Shown: positions 45,029 through 57,283 of the stretch, piece by piece
Position numbering within the stretch: position 1 is the first letter of the stretch
Layout of the letters: each line of letters begins with the position of its first letter
Assembly: GCF_029784165.1 (NCBI RefSeq)
Contig: NC_073696.1
Coordinates: forward strand, 101,920,065-101,984,064
DNA length: 64,000 nt
Direction: 5' to 3'
Source of the DNA: Wyeomyia smithii
Taxonomy: Eukaryota > Arthropoda > Insecta > Diptera > Culicidae
Notes under the pieces: model-generated
The model's database searches: none
What the model saw: the letters and a program-made list of their open reading frames with translations, nothing else
Told to the model about the DNA's origin: nothing
Translations under genes and position numbers: made by a program

Positions 45029-46877
45029 TGCTCGGTACCGCGGTAGAGGTTCGGTAGCTGGAAGACTGAGGTTCACTAGTGGGAACTGTTTTGCGCCTTT
45101 GGTCCAGTCATTAACAAAGTTATACTGAGAAAAAAAAAACATCACGAATGTGAATGAATACGCAAAAAAAGAAAGCTTTGAGGATAAGCTAAATTTTTAA
45201 ATATCAGAATGTTAAAGGACAGAACTTAGAAAATAGTTAAATTTCATGGTTACCCACATGAAAAGAAAACATATAAATAGGAAAAAATTAGATCACATAA
45301 AAAAATTCACCCAGGAAACTAAAACAAAAAATTAGAGCGTTAAAAATCTTTCAACTAAAATGAGCCTCAAATATTTATCAGCTTACCCTGAAGATCTAAA
45401 GAGTTATTTGGGTTACCCTCTTCCTTCGAATCGTAACTTTACGCACGGCTAGGGTTTATCTTGATATTATTGTTGTTGATATCCAGTATTTTTTGAGGAT
45501 TACCCATTCTTTCCTCATTTTTATAAATTTATAATTTTTTTATAAATGAATATTTTTTGAGCTTCCAGGCCACCCCGGACGAACACATACGATTCGCATA
45601 GATTCTCTAGGATTCTTCACATTGGATTCCTGAGCGTCCTTGAAAAGGATTCCTGAAAAAAGAATCCTCAGGAATGCCCTGTATAAGGCTCTAGGATTCT
45701 TGAATAAGAATCCTGAGTGGGAATCCTCCGGATCGTGTTTGCGATTCCTTTCACGATTCCGTCACCGAGTTAAAGGTATCCTGGGGATTCTTACTCAGGA
45801 TTCTCTGCGTGTTAGTAAGGGACATATTGACCAATTTACGTATTTGGCATTTTTTTTGCAAGGCTTGGACCACTGCGACCATTGTTTTGATATTTTGTGG
45901 CATAAAATTAATAAAACTATGTAAACGTATTTGGCATAGTAAATTGGATATTTTCCATGGGTGAACAATTTTTAAGCGCCTGTTTTTGAAAGGGTATAAG
46001 CATTTTAGCACATACTTCATTTAAAGCACTGCACTCCAGAAACCTTTGGTTGTAGATAAAAACTGTCTACGAACGTATCGTAGAAAACTAAAAATGCTTA
46101 GTAAAATACACACTGAGAAAAAAATGAATTCTTTTTTTTTCCTCATCTATTTGAATTCTTTTTGTTATTCAAAAAAAAAAAAAAAACTTCGGGCTTTGAA
46201 TTGAAAAACAACCAGTTTATTTTTTTTTCTTTGTGTGAAAACTTATATTTCTTCATAGTGGACTTTTTATCAAAAGTATTGATTTGTTTTCAAGTTTTCA
46301 CAAAATATATATAATTTACAGTTCAAATTTCGTGTTTAAATTAACTCAATATTTATTTTTATTTCTTTTAATAACAAATTACACACACTAGTTAAAAGTA
46401 ACACTGAGACTGAATTAATTTATACTCAATTTCAAGTGATCTATGGAAACATAATTATATATTTCTAACATAATTCACCAGTTGCCAGCGGCACAGCATA
46501 AATACAACCAAAATTAGATGTCCAAGATTGAACCCATTTCAATTGGACTTGTAGAGCGCACAACTTCTCCGAGTTATAGATACTATAATCAGCAATTTTG
46601 AATTAGGAAAAGAACTGTTTAGAATTCAACTACGGAATACATATTTTCAAATTCTAAAACTGCATAGTTTTTTATTCTTGAACTGTGCAGTTTTAAATTT
46701 TAAAATTGTGTATGTTTTAGTTCCAAAACAGTTTTGGATTGAATAAATAATAGTTTTGTTCACAGAAACTTATTATTTTTAACAACTAAATGAGTTTTAT
46801 TTTATTGAAATGAGCTTAATTGTAAACACCATGCTGAATAATAAATAACTACACAGTTTTTTGTCCATGCTAAAGTA
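45029..46877. other. Non-coding stretch with a GATTCCT-rich repeat patch
   Basis: No gene. At about 45595-45815 the motif AGGATTCT or GATTCCT and its inverse AGAATCC recur more than ten times, giving possible foldback structures. The rest is AT-rich. Confidence 0.45.
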
Positions 46878-47069
46878 CACCGGGGTCGCTTTTTGCGCGG
46901 TTGGTTGTACCGCATTTAAAAGATTAGATTATATATACTTATACTAAACTTTTTTGATACCGCGTACAAATGATCGTCCGAATCGAGTAAAAATAATCCG
47001 CGTTTTCGTAAAAAATATCCCGTTTGAAAAAATGCATAAAAACAACCCGCGTAAAAAGCGACCCCAGTG
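46878..47069. mobile_element. pogo/mariner-like MITE with TA duplications
   Basis: The ends CACCGGGGTCGCTTTTTGCG and CGTAAAAAGCGACCCCAGTG are inverted with two mismatches, and TA lies on both sides (46876-46877, 47070-47071). Inside, short CCGCG/CGCGG motifs repeat. It is 192 bases and has no coding capacity. Confidence 0.75.
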
Positions 47070-47071
47070 TA

Positions 47072-49758
47072 ATACAAAAACTGAATAACTACAAACTGAC
47101 TCATTTTTTGGATTACTCAACTTTTTCTGAAAATGAACTGATTCTGGTGAACGTGCACAGGATTTTTTGCAATGCATTATGAGCTTTCTAAGTTTCATTC
47201 TTAGAAAGTTTTCTCATACACCCAAGGGTTCCTCAATAACAGTGCTTTAAATAAAGTGTATACTAAAAAATGCATATTCTCTTTTAGAAAATAAAAAATA
47301 CTCGGTTTGCTAAGCCAAATACGCGTGCGAAGTTTAATTTAAATGAAAAAAGGCCGAATGAAAATGTTTGTTCCGGCAACCATAAATACTCCAAATTGTA
47401 AATAAAACTACAACGTCTACAAGCAAGTTGAATTTGTTTATTGTTCTAGTCAAATTTTCAAAAGACGCGAAATTATGCAAACAACAGTAGTGCAGTCTGT
47501 GTCGATTCGTTTCCTATTCTACGTTCACTGGGAGCGTAATGAACAGTAAGTTGAATTTGATTAGACAAGAAGCAGCTCTAGCAGCAACTGGCTCCTTGAA
47601 TGACGGACGTACCAGTGCTTGATGAATATTTATGATTTCTTCTAGTTTGGACATCTGTTAGGACATCTGTGAAGTTTCTTGCATGTAGAGAGCACCCAAA
47701 AATATTCAATTCAAGAATGGAGTTGCTTGCCGCGGCAAGTTCTGAGAAAGTGCAAATGTAAACATTAATTCAAAACCATACTGTTGGAAGCAGAAAATAT
47801 ACATCTTGTATATTCATTTCATTACTGGTGTAAACCGTTGCAATCGGACAACGAGAGTCCTATTTTTGGGAAATACCCAAACGTTGTTTCGGGTGGAAAA
47901 TTTGGTTTTTGGTTAGTCAACACAGTTCATTTACATAATGTTTCTCGTTTGACCTTTAAATATCATCATCTTGATCTGCTGTCTCTTTCTACATGGGCAC
48001 AGCATCAGGAAAAGAAAAATGCAATCACGAGAGAAAATCATGCAATCGAATAGGAACCCAAATTAGAATGAAACAGAATATTGTAATATGCGGGAAGCCA
48101 AAAAGAAGCTATCTATTTCGATGGTATCTGTCTGTTTTGATGTGAACATAGTGAAGGGTTGTTAGTTTCGTCTGTGTCGCACTGTTGGTAGGTCATTGAA
48201 GGGATGGAAAAACAGAAATGCCGGAAATTGCTTTTTAATGCACCTCAAATGGGAATTCGTTGCTCTGTTGATTGTTGCTGAATGGAAAGCCAAGCTGCAT
48301 AGCTGAAGGCTCTTGAATTACAATTTTACAATTATTTTCAGAATTATACGACTGTTGTTTCGATTACATCTAACTGATGTTTAATGAATATTATGAATAA
48401 TTCGATTAGTTGTTGATAGCAGTACTTGCTTCGAGATAGTTTCCTTTAGGATAAGACCTTAGAATGTAATATTTTAATACTTAAACACAACTTTCTAATA
48501 CTTTGCTGTTTGCACGCATGGCACTTTCTGTTATCAAACCGATTCTATGTATCATCACACAGGACAGCTGGCAGCAACGGTTTGGCGAAGTAGGTTCGGT
48601 CGGCCAGCGAAATTGAAACCGGTACTAGGGGATGTAGATCCTACCGGTTCCTACTGTGCGGTACCGGAAGATTGGCTGCAGAAAAAATTTGGTACGGCAT
48701 GAAACTTTGTTTTTATCGTTTCTGGTTGCAGCATTAGCTAATTCGGCACGCATATTATTGCCATAGTAACATCCATTTGACAGTAACGGAGTTTTTTGGT
48801 TTGGTTTGGAAATCAGTAATCATCATCGCTTGTTGTGTGGCATTAACATAGCATTAAGAGCTTAGAAAAGTAGGCATGTTTAATTAACAAGGTAATCAAT
48901 TATATTCCATCTAATATAGCAGCGTGATCTTCATTAATTATATTTTTTTATTTTACCAGAAATTATATTCAGAGATATTTGTTGGTGTTACGATTTAAAG
49001 CTCACACTTTCCCGAGTTTTCCTTAGAAGCAGGAATAGTTAACACTTATATCGTTTTCCTCTCTCTCTGGTTGGGTTTATTAATGTAATGGGATCACATG
49101 TATCAAATAATAAGCACAGTAGTGAGTAGCATTAAGCTACGCTATTCGGATATTAATAATTTATCATTTCTAAGATGAACAAAAACGGAATACGCAGTAT
49201 TATTCGCATTGTCTGAAACTTTATATTCTAGGGTTCTGTTTCATGAAGCAGAGCAGCGTCTTCGATACGTTTTATATCCTTTTTACCATTCTTCAGATGC
49301 TTTTCATATCAAAATAAGCCGATATGGTCATGAATATTTATAAAAGCTCAACCATTCGTTTCAAGTCGTAGAGAAGACACTTGTGTGTCCTGGAATGCTA
49401 CAAAAAGTCGCACGCACTTTCAAAAAGATAGCTTATCGATTTGTAGCTCCCGAGATTTTATTTTGTTGATCGGTTGCATGCTTTAATGCTGCTTCTTCAG
49501 AGTTACTGTTTTTGTTAAAAAAGCGAGCAAAAATTGAGTAGAGCACAGACGTGGCTGGAAAAATGCATCACTATCGTCATTATTTATTCTAGAATCAAAT
49601 CAAAGAAATGAAAACGAAGTCAGACTAGTCTCTAGCTATGAATGTATTGGTCGATACGGCCAACTGAATGAAGATTTTTATTATTTACCGCAATCGTAAA
49701 TAGCTATCGGTAATGAAAAATAGAAAAAAATGCAATGAGATCGACTTGAGCTGTCCTA
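47072..49758. other. Non-coding stretch with nothing recognised
   Basis: No conserved reading frame; the frame at 47784-48053 has no domain and ordinary start context. No RNA gene recognised. A short palindromic patch lies at 48620-48665 (ACCGGTACTAGGGG and near inverses). Confidence 0.45.
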
Positions 49759-49989
49759 CAGTACGGTCGCATTTTACCATCAGCTCGAGGCTAAGTCTTA
49801 AACTACCGAGAGATATTAAAATTTTGCTTTTCGTTTTCAACAGGCAATCTTTTTAAAAGACTACCTGTTGAAACGCAAAGTAATAAATTTGTTTTTTAAC
49901 GTTAACGAGTGTTTAGTGAGTAAATTTGGTTTGAGATATTTCTACTTAAATTCTATAGTGAAGTGAAAGTGTAGTGAGGTTTTCCAGTT

Positions 49990-51296
49990 ATACCTGGAAA
50001 AAATGAAAAAGCTCGCTTTGATGCGGCTTCAAGGAAACGTGAGGCATCTCCTCCAAGTGACACTGAAATTTCGACTAACAGGTATGATATTCTTTCTTCC
50101 GTTGGGGATCAAGAAATCCAAACTTCTCATACTGAGCATAAAGCCGTTATGAAGAAGGGTAAAGTTCCACCTATTGTGGTATTTGTAGCAAATTTAAAAG
50201 CATTTCGATCAGAACTTTCATCATTTCTGTCGGATGTGAAAGTTAATTTTCAAATTGCCCGCAAAGGCGAAATTCGTATTTTGGCCGAATCTCTTGATGG
50301 CCATAAACATCTTTTACAGTATTTGACTGAAAAGATGTATATATTTTATTCTTTTGATGCCAAAAACGAGAGACCGTTTAAGGCTGTTTTAAAAGGTCTT
50401 TCAAATGACCAAACTATTGAGGAAATCAAAGATTGTTTGTCAGAATCACTTGGTTTTGCCCCCAACCAAGTTATTTTGATGAAACGAAAGGCAAATGCCA
50501 AAATTATCAAACTGGAATACACCAGGAAAATTTCTTAGTACATTTTGATCGTACCAAAGTAAATAATTTGAAATGTTTGGAAAAAGCACGTGTTTTATTT
50601 AATGTGCGAATAAAGTGGGAAAATTTAAAGAGACATGGAGAAATCCATAATCTTACTCAATGTCGGAATTGTCATGCCTATGGTCATGGAACTCGAAACT
50701 GCCATATGGCAGCAAAATGTATGATTTGTGGTGACACTGGTCACACGAAAGATATCTGCCCCGTGAAAGAGACCACTAATAGTTTCAAATGTGTAAATTG
50801 TGGGGGAAGTCACAAATCTAATTTCTTTAATTGTCCTGTAAGGTCAAAAATTATTGCTTCCAGACAACGTAGGAATTCTAAGCAACCTGTTGTCAATGTG
50901 GGTATACAAAAGACATTCAATACTGTTCAGGCATCACCAGCACTTTCATTAGCAGGTGTGTCTGTAGGTAATAATTTAAAATCAGCTAACAAATTTCAGA
51001 CAAAAAATCCTGTTCAGGCAATCCTGTTCAGGCAACACTGTTCATATGCCAGTGTCCTTACAGGTAATATTTCAAATTCAAACAGTAACGAACCATTCGT
51101 GTTTGGTGCTGAAAAGTCAGCCAGTATTGATTTAGGTATTCCAACACCCGAAAAGATTGATTACCTACAACAATCCATGCTGCAGTTAATGTCCGCTTTG
51201 TTGAACTGTAACTCGATGTATGAGGCTGTTCAAGAAGGTATGAAATTTACAACTAATATTGTTATGAAATTGAAATTCAGCAATGATTTTAAATAA
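49990..51296 (+). pseudogene. jockey-like LINE ORF1 (Gag-like, zinc knuckles), frameshifted
   Basis: RNA-binding Gag-like protein. The coding frame can be read back from 50149 to about 49990, where an ATA stands at the place a start codon would be expected; the first ATG in frame is at 50149. A frameshift near 50500 moves the reading to a second frame ending at 51296. That second part has three CCHC-type knuckles (CRNCHAYGHGTRNC, CMICGDTGHTKDIC, CVNCGGSHKSNFFNC). The ORF1 stop overlaps the ORF2 start. Confidence 0.8.
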
Positions 51297-53937
51297 TGCT
51301 GTAAATTTTCTAAATTGGAATGCTCGCTCTTTAAAAGCGAAAGAGGATGAATTTTGCAATTTTTTAACAGTCCACGATGTGCATATTGCAGTTGTGACTG
51401 AAACGCTTTTAAAGCCAAATATTAAACTAAAAAAGAACCCAAATTACATGGTTCATAGGTTTGATAGAATTGATGTTGCCGGTGGTGGAGTTGCAATAGT
51501 TATCCACCGTCGGATAAAACATCGTGTTTTACCCCATCTTGAAACCAAAGTTATCGAGAGTTTGGGAATTGAAATTGAAACAAGTATTGGCATTTTATTT
51601 ATAGCCGCAGTGTATTTGCCTTTTCAACGCACTGGTGAGCGAAAAAATTATTTCAAGGGAGATTTGCAAAAACTCACAAGAAATAAATCTAAATTTTTAA
51701 TCATCGGTGATTTTAATGCGAAACATCGATCTTGGAATAATGCTCAAAACAATTCCAATGGAAAAATATTGTTTAATGATTGCTCGGCTGGAATTTATTC
51801 AGTTTTATTTCCAAATGGTCCTACATGTTGTTCTTCTATTAGGAATCCATCTACAATTGATCTGGTACTAACAAATCAAAGTCATTCATGCAGTGATTTA
51901 TCAACTCATGCTGACTTTGATTCTGATCATCTTCCCATAACATTTTCTATTTCCCATGAAACTATTTTAAATCCCACTAGATCTGTGTTAATTTATCACA
52001 AGACTAATTGGGATAGATATCGTTCTACGATCGAAGAAAATTTGAATGATGATATTATTTTACAAAATAGTGCTGACATTGACAGAGCATTAGAAAATTT
52101 TAGCAGCTTAATACTCAATGCCCGGAATTTATCAGTTCCTAAGGCTCGAGTGAAATTTAATGCACCAATTATTGACAGTGAACTTCAACTTCTTATACGT
52201 TTGAAGAACATACGGAGACGTCAATACCAAAGATCTCGTGATCCTGCTTTGAAAATTAGTTTTCAAGAATTACAAAAGGAAATTAAATTCACTCTCTTGC
52301 GAAATGAGAGTTTCATGAGAGAAGTTGTACAACTAAAACCTTATTCAAAACCTTTCTGGAGGCTTTCGAAGGTTCTTAAGAAACCTTCGAAGCCCATTCC
52401 AGTCCTTACAGATGGTGATTGCATTTTTCTAACGAATGAACAAAAATCTCAAAAACTTGCTCAGCAGTTTGAGAGTGTTCATAACTCCAATTTGAACGTA
52501 GTAAGTCCTATTGAATATGAAGTAAACCAAAAGTATGATCAGATCACCACCCAAGAATTTCTTTCCGAAGAGGTATTGGAAACAAACTTGAATGAGGTGC
52601 GAACTATTCTCAAAAAATTCAAAAACATGAAAGCACCAGGAGATGATGGGATTTTCTATATCCTCATCAAAAGACTTCCCGAAAACTCTTTAAATTTCTT
52701 GGTAAAAATTTTCAACAGATGCTTTGCATTAGCACATTTTCCTACGAAATGGAAAAATGTCAAAGTCACTCCAATTTTAAAACCCGAAAAGAATCCAGCT
52801 GAGGCATCAAGTTATCGACCAATTAGTTCACTTTCCTCTATTAGCAAACTTTTTGAAAGAATAATTCTTAATAGAATGATAACACATATTAATGAGAACT
52901 CAATTTTTGCAAATGAGCAGTTTGGTTTTCGCCATGGGAATTCCACTACTCATCAGTTACTTAGAGTAACAAATATGATTCGAACTAATAAATCTGAAGG
53001 CTATTCGACTGGAGCTGCTCTTCTAGACATAGAAAAGGCATTCGACAGTGTTTGGCATAAAGGTTTATTAGCTAAAATGTCAAATTTTAGTTTTCCGCTT
53101 TACCTTACCAAAATGATACAAAGTTATTTAACTGACCGCACTCTTCAAGTTAACTATCTAAATGGTAAATCTAATAGATTGCCTGTTAGAGCTGGTGTGC
53201 CTCAGGGGAGTATTTTGGGTCCAATCTTATATAACATTTTTACTTCTGATCTTCCTGATTTACCACCAGGTTGTGAGAAATCTCTGTTTTGTGACGATAC
53301 AAGCATTTTCGCAAAAGGAAAAAGCCTTCGAGTTATATGCAGTCGGCTACAAAAAAGTTTAGATATATTTTCTTCATACTTGCAGAAATGGAAGATTTCC
53401 CCTAATGCTTCTAAAACACAGTTAATTATTTTTCCTCATAAGCCAAGAGTTTCATTTCTCAAACCCACCCATAAGCACGTTATTAAGATGAACGGTGTGG
53501 TCGTAAATTGGTCTGATCAAGTTAAATACTTAGGGCTAATTTATGATAAGAATCTTACTTTCAAGGAGCACATTGAAAATATCCAGTCAAAGTGCAATAA
53601 GTATATCAAATGTTTATATCCTCTTATCAACAGGAATTCTAGACTTTGTCTCAAGAATAAACTGTTAATTTACAAACAAGTTTTTAGGCCAGCAATGTTA
53701 TATGCAGTACCCATCTGGACAAGTTGTTGTACAACCAGGAAGAAGATACTTCAAAGGATTCAGAATAAACTTTTGAAAATGATTTTGAAGCGTCCTCCCT
53801 GGTTAAGCACGAACGAGCTACAAAGGCTCACTAATGTAGAAACATTAGAAAATATGTCAAGCCAAATTATCAACAAATTCCGACAAAAATCGTTGCAATC
53901 CTCAATTGCAACGATTAGCTCACTTTATAGTCAGTAA
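51283..53937 (+). CDS. jockey-like LINE ORF2: endonuclease and reverse transcriptase, intact
   Basis: An uninterrupted 884-residue protein that would nick target DNA and copy the element RNA. The N-terminal AP-type endonuclease (about 1-225) has WNARSL, TETLL, IGDFNAKH (about 141-148) and SDHLPI (about 214). The RT (about 440-760) has YRPISSLSSISKLFE, LLDIEKAFDSVWH, GVPQGSILGPILYN and LFCDDTSIF, with the Asp pair at 671-672. Cys stands before the Asp pair where Ala is more usual. The ATG at 51283 overlaps the end of ORF1 by 14 bases, as in jockey elements, and the stop is at 53935-53937. No damage is seen, so this insertion may be young. Confidence 0.9.
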   Translation: MILNNAVNFLNWNARSLKAKEDEFCNFLTVHDVHIAVVTETLLKPNIKLKKNPNYMVHRFDRIDVAGGGVAIVIHRRIKHRVLPHLETKVIESLGIEIETSIGILFIAAVYLPFQRTGERKNYFKGDLQKLTRNKSKFLIIGDFNAKHRSWNNAQNNSNGKILFNDCSAGIYSVLFPNGPTCCSSIRNPSTIDLVLTNQSHSCSDLSTHADFDSDHLPITFSISHETILNPTRSVLIYHKTNWDRYRSTIEENLNDDIILQNSADIDRALENFSSLILNARNLSVPKARVKFNAPIIDSELQLLIRLKNIRRRQYQRSRDPALKISFQELQKEIKFTLLRNESFMREVVQLKPYSKPFWRLSKVLKKPSKPIPVLTDGDCIFLTNEQKSQKLAQQFESVHNSNLNVVSPIEYEVNQKYDQITTQEFLSEEVLETNLNEVRTILKKFKNMKAPGDDGIFYILIKRLPENSLNFLVKIFNRCFALAHFPTKWKNVKVTPILKPEKNPAEASSYRPISSLSSISKLFERIILNRMITHINENSIFANEQFGFRHGNSTTHQLLRVTNMIRTNKSEGYSTGAALLDIEKAFDSVWHKGLLAKMSNFSFPLYLTKMIQSYLTDRTLQVNYLNGKSNRLPVRAGVPQGSILGPILYNIFTSDLPDLPPGCEKSLFCDDTSIFAKGKSLRVICSRLQKSLDIFSSYLQKWKISPNASKTQLIIFPHKPRVSFLKPTHKHVIKMNGVVVNWSDQVKYLGLIYDKNLTFKEHIENIQSKCNKYIKCLYPLINRNSRLCLKNKLLIYKQVFRPAMLYAVPIWTSCCTTRKKILQRIQNKLLKMILKRPPWLSTNELQRLTNVETLENMSSQIINKFRQKSLQSSIATISSLYSQ

Positions 53938-54065
53938 GATAGTTTTAAGTTTATTTTAAGTTTCGTTTTATTCCTTTTTTTCTCTTGACAAGTAGGTTTA
54001 ATAATTTTCCTACAATTACATTAACTTAACTGCGAAAGCTAATAACATTCAATAATATAAAAAAA

Positions 54066-56183
54066 AGCGTACAAATATATATATATAATAGTGTTGAAAT
54101 GTCACCATTTGTGGCAGAACACACAATATTAATTCTGAATAGATATTAGTACATAAATAAATCATTACAAACATTCCCCCCCTATAAAAAAATAAAAAAA
54201 AAATGCAATGTTCAGAATCTTATTTCCTTTCCGTTGCATTAAATGTCTCACACAAAACGTAAATACAGATTTTATCACTTTTGCGGATGGAACATCCGGA
54301 TGGTTGATTCTTCTGATGTATTCGTTATGCTTCCAATCGTTTTTCAATTTTATACTGCATTACTTGCGATTCACATTGATAGTTTGTTCTAAACTATTTT
54401 ATTAAATTTGATATTGCATCATAAAAAACTACACAATGTAAACCCGTGTAAATATGAGAGAAACAAAGTGATCGTCAGCTTGATTTACTGGTCTTATATA
54501 TTATAAGCTGTTGGTCATAATTAAGTTCTTTCAAACCTGTGATATTTTTTTCAATTATCCAAATTTTCGTATCTTGTCTAGTTTTAGCTTATTTTTATAT
54601 ACAAACAAAATATCGTTTTCAATTGCTGTTTTGCTTTATCTTATTGTTTGTTATTGGTTTGTATGTGATTTCCGATTATATGATCATTATTCTCGACAGT
54701 TTTTCAACTGAATGTAATTCTAGCCTTTTGTCTGTAATTTATTCTAATTTTATGTACGTTTTTTTAATACTTTCAATTCAAACGGCAATACTAGTGTAAC
54801 CACATGATGGATTACAATAACCAATATATCGTTGTGATAATGATTTGTGATTTATCAGTTATCTTTATTACTTAATTGTTTAGAAGCGAAAATTGATGAA
54901 AAGTTTCAAGGTTGAATTTCCACGAGCAATGTAGCAACAATGTAGCGACATGCGTGCACGTTTGGCACAGACTTTATGAGTAGACACGAACCGCCAGCTG
55001 AAATATATCCTTAATGACAATCTCTCCGTCCCAATAGGTAAACTAATGTTTGCTTCCATGAGTCTAGACTAATTTGAAGTTTCGCTGGTAAAGCTTTTTC
55101 AGGAAGCTTGTAACAAGCTCCTCTACCAGACAATTTACCGATCTGCTGTTAAAATGTTATTAAAGTTGATGTCTTAAAAAATATGCTAGCACAAGCAGTT
55201 GTACCGCGCCGAGCCATGTATGAGTAGAGCGCTGGCCACTCATCGTCTATCAGTGCAGTAGAACCGAGGGAATGTGCTATGGGTTATAACATCGAGTACA
55301 ACATAGGATTGTAAACTCTGATATTCTTGCTCTTGTCTGTTTTCTTGCATGTGTTTGCTATAGATAAAAAAAATCTCGTCGTTCCTTTATTTTTGAACGG
55401 AAAGCTTATATAGAAATTATAAAGAGTTTTTACTTATATTACATCACTTTTTGGATAATAACCAGATCCACTGTGTCTACTTAAGAAGCGCAATGTCTAA
55501 GCCCCAGCCGAAACAGCAAAGTAATGAAAACAATCCGACCGATATTGACGTTTTTGTATCAGGTTTGACATTTTCGTATCTTCGATGTTATACTCTGTCA
55601 AATGTACAACGAGAGATAGCAAAAGGCATTCCATCGAGTAGAATTTAATTTCCATTTGTGTGCAGCCAAGCTTCTTTTTGTGTCGAGAAAATTACGCACT
55701 CTTGAATGTTGTCTATTGTTGAATGTTGCCTATTGCAGTTGTGCTGCTGAGAAACAGCAAAATTCTGTACGTGTCGGTAGAGACAGAGGAGCAGTGCACT
55801 CTCAGGCACGCAACGTGAGCATTATTATTAGACTTTTCACTTAATATAAGACAGGTTTTAACTACCGCTTTTAGATATTAGCGCATTACCATTCTTGCTC
55901 AGATATACTCGATATCATTTTGCTTTGTGAAATATATTGAAATCATACCAAAAGCATTTTCGTAGAATCACCGTTTTGAGCTCAGTTTTTGCCTGATTTA
56001 AGATCGGTTTCTTTTAAAAGATTGGTTAGAAAATGCTAATATGTGGACAAACTCTTAGAATTTTCATATTCGGCTTCAAAACAGAATGGCGTCGAAAAAA
56101 TATCGAAACCTTCCGATTTCTCAAAAATTCAAAATGGCGCCACTGTTGCCCCTGAAGGTGAAATGTGTTCAAACTCGGGGACA
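54066..56183. other. Non-coding stretch with nothing recognised
   Basis: AT-rich with a TA repeat at 54077-54091. The frames at 54511-54799 are hydrophobic through T-richness and are not supported. No gene or repeat family recognised. Confidence 0.45.
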
Positions 56184-56194
56184 TTTGTTTTTGA

Positions 56195-57283
56195 TGTCCC
56201 TTAAGCTGGAAGTACAAAGTCAGCAGAACAAAGAGTTAATAGCATGAAAATTTAGTGCTCATTCGATGCTCATTTAATGCCATATCGCCGAATTTAATGC
56301 TCCATCATTTCTTTGAAAAATGCATTTGTTTGCTAGCTTAAGAAAATAGCTAGCAGACAATATACGAAAATAGCATTTTTAGCCACAAAACAGTTATATA
56401 ACAGTCAAAAACATATAATGCTCATTTAATGCTCTTGAAAAAACCTGATTTTCATGATAATTTTATTGATTTTGTATAAATTTTTCAATAATATTATAAT
56501 AATATGATAATACATAAATAGCTTCAATTTTTTCAAACATTTTCCTCTGAAAACAATCAGAATCCTTTTGATACGATTAGACACCAATTAAATGCTCCCT
56601 TATGCGAGCAGTTTCAATAACTTAGGTGCATTTTTCATTACATATATTTTTTTCAAAAATATTGTTCTGCTAGCTTAAGAAAAAAGTTAGCAGAACATTG
56701 GCCAGAAACAGCATTTTCAAGCAATAAACTGTTGTAGAGTGGTCATAATTATTTAATGCTCATTAAATGCTCTTGAAAAAACCTGATTTTCATGATAATT
56801 TTGATTTTGTATGAATTTTTCAATAATATTATAATAATATGATAATACATAAATAGCTTCAATTTTTCCAAATATTTTCCTCTGAAAACAATCAGAATCC
56901 TTTTGATAGGATCAGATACCAATTAAATGCTTCCATATGCGAGCAGTTTCAATAACTTAGGTGCATTTTTCATCAAATATATTTTTTTCAAAAATATTGT
57001 TCTGCTAGCTTAAGAAAAAAGTTAGCAGAACATTGGCCAGAAACAGCATTTTCAAGCAATGAACTGTTGAAGAATGGTCATAATAATTTAATGCTCATTG
57101 AATGCTCTTGAAAAAACCTGATTTCCATGGTAATTTTATTGATTTTGTATAAATTATTCAAAACTATGATAATATATGAATAGCTTTAATTTTTACAAAC
57201 ATTTTTCTCTGAAAACAATCAGAATCCTTTTGATACGATTAGATACCAATTAAATGCTCCTATATACGAGCAGTTTCAATAAC
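56195..57283. repeat. Left arm: 337-base tandem units
   Basis: The marker GCTCTTGAAAAAACCTGATTT begins at 56431, 56769 and 57104, so the period is about 335-338 bases. Each unit has hairpins such as GTTCTGCTAGCTTAAG with TTAGCAGAAC, and the phrase ATTTAATGCTC recurs. A shorter, diverged unit forms the outer end. The arm is cut at 57283 by the tail of a jockey fragment. Confidence 0.85.

Larger units (their letters stand above)
49759..54065 (+). mobile_element. jockey-like LINE, nearly full length
   Basis: A leader of about 230 bases (start taken near CAGTACGGTCGC), two overlapping ORFs and a 3' untranslated end with an A-rich tail (ATAATATAAAAAAAA). Zinc-knuckle ORF1 plus endonuclease-RT ORF2 is the jockey-clade layout; mosquito Juan elements are the closest type I know of (inference). 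A deleted relative lies at 57284-57995 on the minus strand. The 5' start is approximate; I found no certain target duplication. Confidence 0.85.

Noticed and set aside
54511..54799. Hydrophobic frames resembling membrane proteins
   Set aside because: Explained by T-rich DNA; no start context, no conserved motif.
56431..57283. CRISPR-like or satellite array
   Set aside because: Units are about 337 bases without spacers and are inverted at the other end of the same element, so they are arms of a mobile element in an insect genome.
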